Shown: piece by piece, positions 5,653 to 6,911 of the stretch
Layout of the letters: each line of letters begins with the position of its first letter
Position numbering within the stretch: position 1 is the stretch's first letter
The notes under the pieces: generated by a model
Told to the model about the DNA's origin: nothing
Database searches by the model: none
The model's input: the letters and a program-made list of their open reading frames with translations, nothing else
Source: Propionivibrio sp.
Lineage (GTDB): Bacteria; Pseudomonadota; Gammaproteobacteria; Burkholderiales; Rhodocyclaceae
Assembly: GCA_017990155.1 (NCBI GenBank)
Contig: JAGNOM010000150.1
Location: 1 to 6,911 of the forward strand
DNA length: 6,911 bases
Reading direction: 5' to 3'
Program-made: the position numbers and the translations under genes

Positions 5653-5955
5653 ATGAACAAGACGATGACCGCCGCCTCCCTGGCTTTCGCCCTTGGCTCC
5701 GCTCTGACCATTGCTGCGACACCGGCTGCCGCCCAGGACAAAATGGCCGACAAGGAGAAATGCTACGGCGTGGCGTTGAAGGGCAAGAACGACTGCAAGG
5801 CAGGCGCGGGCACTACCTGCGCCGGCACGTCGAAGATCGACTATCAGGGCAATGCGTGGTCGCTGGTGCCCAAGGGCAGCTGTGAAAAGATGGCTTCGCC
5901 GACCTCGGCGACTGGATTCGGCCAGCTCGCCGAGTTCAAGGAAAAGATGGCCTGA
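5653..5955 (+). CDS. bufA1: BufA1-type bufferin precursor (DUF2282), secreted four-cysteine RiPP
   Basis: This 100-residue protein starts with a Sec signal peptide: a short basic n-region, a hydrophobic stretch at about 7-22, and a likely cleavage site after A25-A26-A27, before Q28. The mature part has the DUF2282 signature KCYGVALKGKNDC, a TTCAG turn and AWSLVPKGSC, giving four cysteines at 37, 48, 56 and 77. Bufferins are ribosomally made, post-translationally modified peptides that bind copper in the periplasm; an MNIO enzyme converts cysteines, reported as thiooxazoles, before export. The start is fixed by AGGAG (5641-5645) seven nucleotides before ATG 5653. The longer in-frame reading from 5542 runs through the leader hairpin and is rejected. 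A Lys- and Glu-containing tail of 23 residues follows the last cysteine. bufB follows after 40 nt. Function is inferred from family and context; the assignment itself is strong. Confidence 0.93.
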   Translation: MNKTMTAASLAFALGSALTIAATPAAAQDKMADKEKCYGVALKGKNDCKAGAGTTCAGTSKIDYQGNAWSLVPKGSCEKMASPTSATGFGQLAEFKEKMA

Positions 5956-5958
5956 TCC

Positions 5959-5980
5959 CGGGTTCATCCTGTCAAACCCG
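5959..5980 (+). other. Inverted repeat between bufA1 and bufB
   Basis: CGGGTT (5959-5964) and AACCCG (5975-5980) form a 6-bp stem with a 10-nt loop, four bases after the bufA1 stop and 16 nt before the bufB start. No T-run follows, so full termination is unlikely. It could partly attenuate transcription or protect the precursor mRNA, as is common between RiPP precursor and enzyme genes. That role is inferred. Confidence 0.5.
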
Positions 5981-5995
5981 CATGAGACGCCGGCC

Positions 5996-6877
5996 ATGAC
6001 GACAGCCGCAACCCGCCTGGCGATTACGGTCGGCGCTCTGCCCGCACGGAGCGGCTTGGGCCTCAAGCCCGAGCACTTCCGCACGATTCTCGAAACGTCG
6101 CCGGACTTGGGTTTCTTCGAAATCCATGCCGAAAACTACATGGTCGATGGCGGCCCCTTCCACCACTTTCTGTCGAGAATCCGCAGCCGGTATCCGTTGT
6201 CGATCCATGGTGTCGGGCTGTCGATCGGCGGCGAATCGCCTCTTGACGAGACGCATCTGCGGCGTTTGGCCGTACTGCTGCAACGCTATGAACCGCAGTC
6301 CTTTTCCGAACATCTGGCGTGGTCGAGTCATGGCGACGTGTTTCTCAACGACCTGTTGCCGGTCGCGTATTGCCACGAAACGCTGATGCGCGTCTGCGAT
6401 CACATCGACCGCGTTCAGGAAATGCTCAAGCGGCGCATGCTGCTCGAGAATCCGGCGACGTACGTCGAGTTCGCCGCGTCGACGATGGCCGAGACCGATT
6501 TCATCAGCGAGGTGATCCGGCGCACTGGCTGCGGCCTGCTGCTCGACGTGAATAACGTCTATGTGTCGTGCATCAATCACGGGCGCGATCCCCGGGCCTG
6601 CATCGACGCCCTGCCGCTGGCGGCGACCGGCGAAATTCATCTGGCCGGCTTTGCCCGCGACACGGATTCTGCCGGCGACGAACTGCTGATCGACAGCCAT
6701 GGATCGCCGGTCGCCGATGCGGTCTGGGCGCTATATCGTTACGCACTGCAGCGCGTCGGCCCGGTTGCTACGCTGATCGAACGCGACAACGATATCCCGG
6801 CGTTCGCGGTCATGCTGGCCGAGGCAAATCGCGCCGAAGACATGTTACGAGCGCAAGCCGCGAGCATGCCAGCATGA
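5996..6877 (+). CDS. bufB: BufB, MNIO (DUF692) multinuclear non-heme iron-dependent oxidative enzyme
   Basis: This 293-residue TIM-barrel enzyme is of the DUF692/MNIO family, which includes MbnB of methanobactin synthesis. These enzymes use a cluster of two or three irons and O2 to remodel cysteine-containing peptides. Conserved blocks carry the likely metal ligands: GLKPEHF (22-28), FFEIHAENY with E42, LSIHGVGLSIG with H71, SEHLAW with H106, LLENP with E151, LLLDVNNVYV with D184 and N187, EIHLAGF with H215, DSHG with D233 and H235, and LIERD with E262. All expected acidic and histidine positions appear intact. Individual ligand roles are inferred from the family. ATG 5996 is chosen because the product then starts shortly before LPARSGLGLKPEHF. 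No good Shine-Dalgarno precedes it, suggesting low expression relative to bufA1. It overlaps the next gene by 4 nt. Its presumed substrate is the adjacent BufA1. Confidence 0.94.
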   Translation: MTTAATRLAITVGALPARSGLGLKPEHFRTILETSPDLGFFEIHAENYMVDGGPFHHFLSRIRSRYPLSIHGVGLSIGGESPLDETHLRRLAVLLQRYEPQSFSEHLAWSSHGDVFLNDLLPVAYCHETLMRVCDHIDRVQEMLKRRMLLENPATYVEFAASTMAETDFISEVIRRTGCGLLLDVNNVYVSCINHGRDPRACIDALPLAATGEIHLAGFARDTDSAGDELLIDSHGSPVADAVWALYRYALQRVGPVATLIERDNDIPAFAVMLAEANRAEDMLRAQAASMPA

Positions 6878-6911
6878 GTCCGCAACGATGCTTTGCCGAA
6901 GCGCTGCTCGA
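6874..6911 (+). CDS. bufC: BufC (DUF2063) N-terminus, truncated by the window edge
   Basis: An ATG at 6874 overlaps the bufB TGA (ATGA, 4-nt overlap) and opens a frame that runs off the window after 12 codons, reading MSPQRCFAEALL and then an aspartate or glutamate codon. DUF2063 proteins commonly begin with a Q-x-x-FAxALLD stretch and are encoded directly after the DUF692 enzyme. There they act as the partner, probably bringing the precursor to the MNIO enzyme. The overlap suggests translational coupling. The call rests on a short match plus context, so the domain content beyond the edge is not seen. Confidence 0.72.
   Translation, partial: MSPQRCFAEALL

Noticed and set aside
5972..6700. 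242-codon minus-strand frame opposite bufB
   Set aside because: The conserved MNIO motifs are on the plus strand. The antisense frame has no family signature or supported start.

Overview
The window reads as an ordinary chromosomal segment of a GC-rich betaproteobacterium. Rhodocyclales (Dechloromonas, Azoarcus or Accumulibacter-like) is my best guess. The grounds are the housekeeping genes (hemB, slmA, argB, tsaD, plsY, folB), the style of their protein sequences, and slmA, which is known from gamma- and betaproteobacteria. The placement is an inference from reading, not a search result. Genes are tightly packed. No mobile element, tRNA, rRNA or CRISPR array is visible.

Left part (1-2777): the 3' end of hemB (+) converges on a minus-strand block read in the order argB, HAD-family nucleotidase, slmA. 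argB and the HAD gene are separated by 17 nt and are probably co-transcribed. slmA appears to have its own promoter, whose perfect TATAAT contains the stop codon of the HAD gene. argB and tsaD diverge from a 153-nt spacer holding a TAAAAT -10 element for each direction. The tsaD one lies so close to the gene that its mRNA may be leaderless.

Middle part (2778-5486): tsaD (t6A tRNA modification, +) converges on plsY (phospholipid synthesis, -) with a 7-nt gap. plsY diverges from folB (folate synthesis, +). A YbaK/EbsC-type aminoacyl-tRNA deacylase gene (+) follows. The tsaD/plsY/folB association resembles the E. coli neighbourhood.

Right part (5487-6911): the most interesting region is the start of a bufferin-type RiPP metallophore operon. 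It has a secreted DUF2282 precursor with four cysteines (bufA1), an MNIO/DUF692 multinuclear iron enzyme (bufB), and the first 12 codons of a DUF2063 partner protein (bufC), which overlaps bufB by 4 nt and is cut by the window edge. The 166-nt region before bufA1 holds an ECF-sigma-like promoter candidate and a strong hairpin in the probable leader. A second, smaller hairpin lies between precursor and enzyme genes and could set their expression ratio. By analogy with characterised bufferins, BufB with BufC would convert cysteines of the Sec-targeted BufA1 into copper-binding groups before export to the periplasm.
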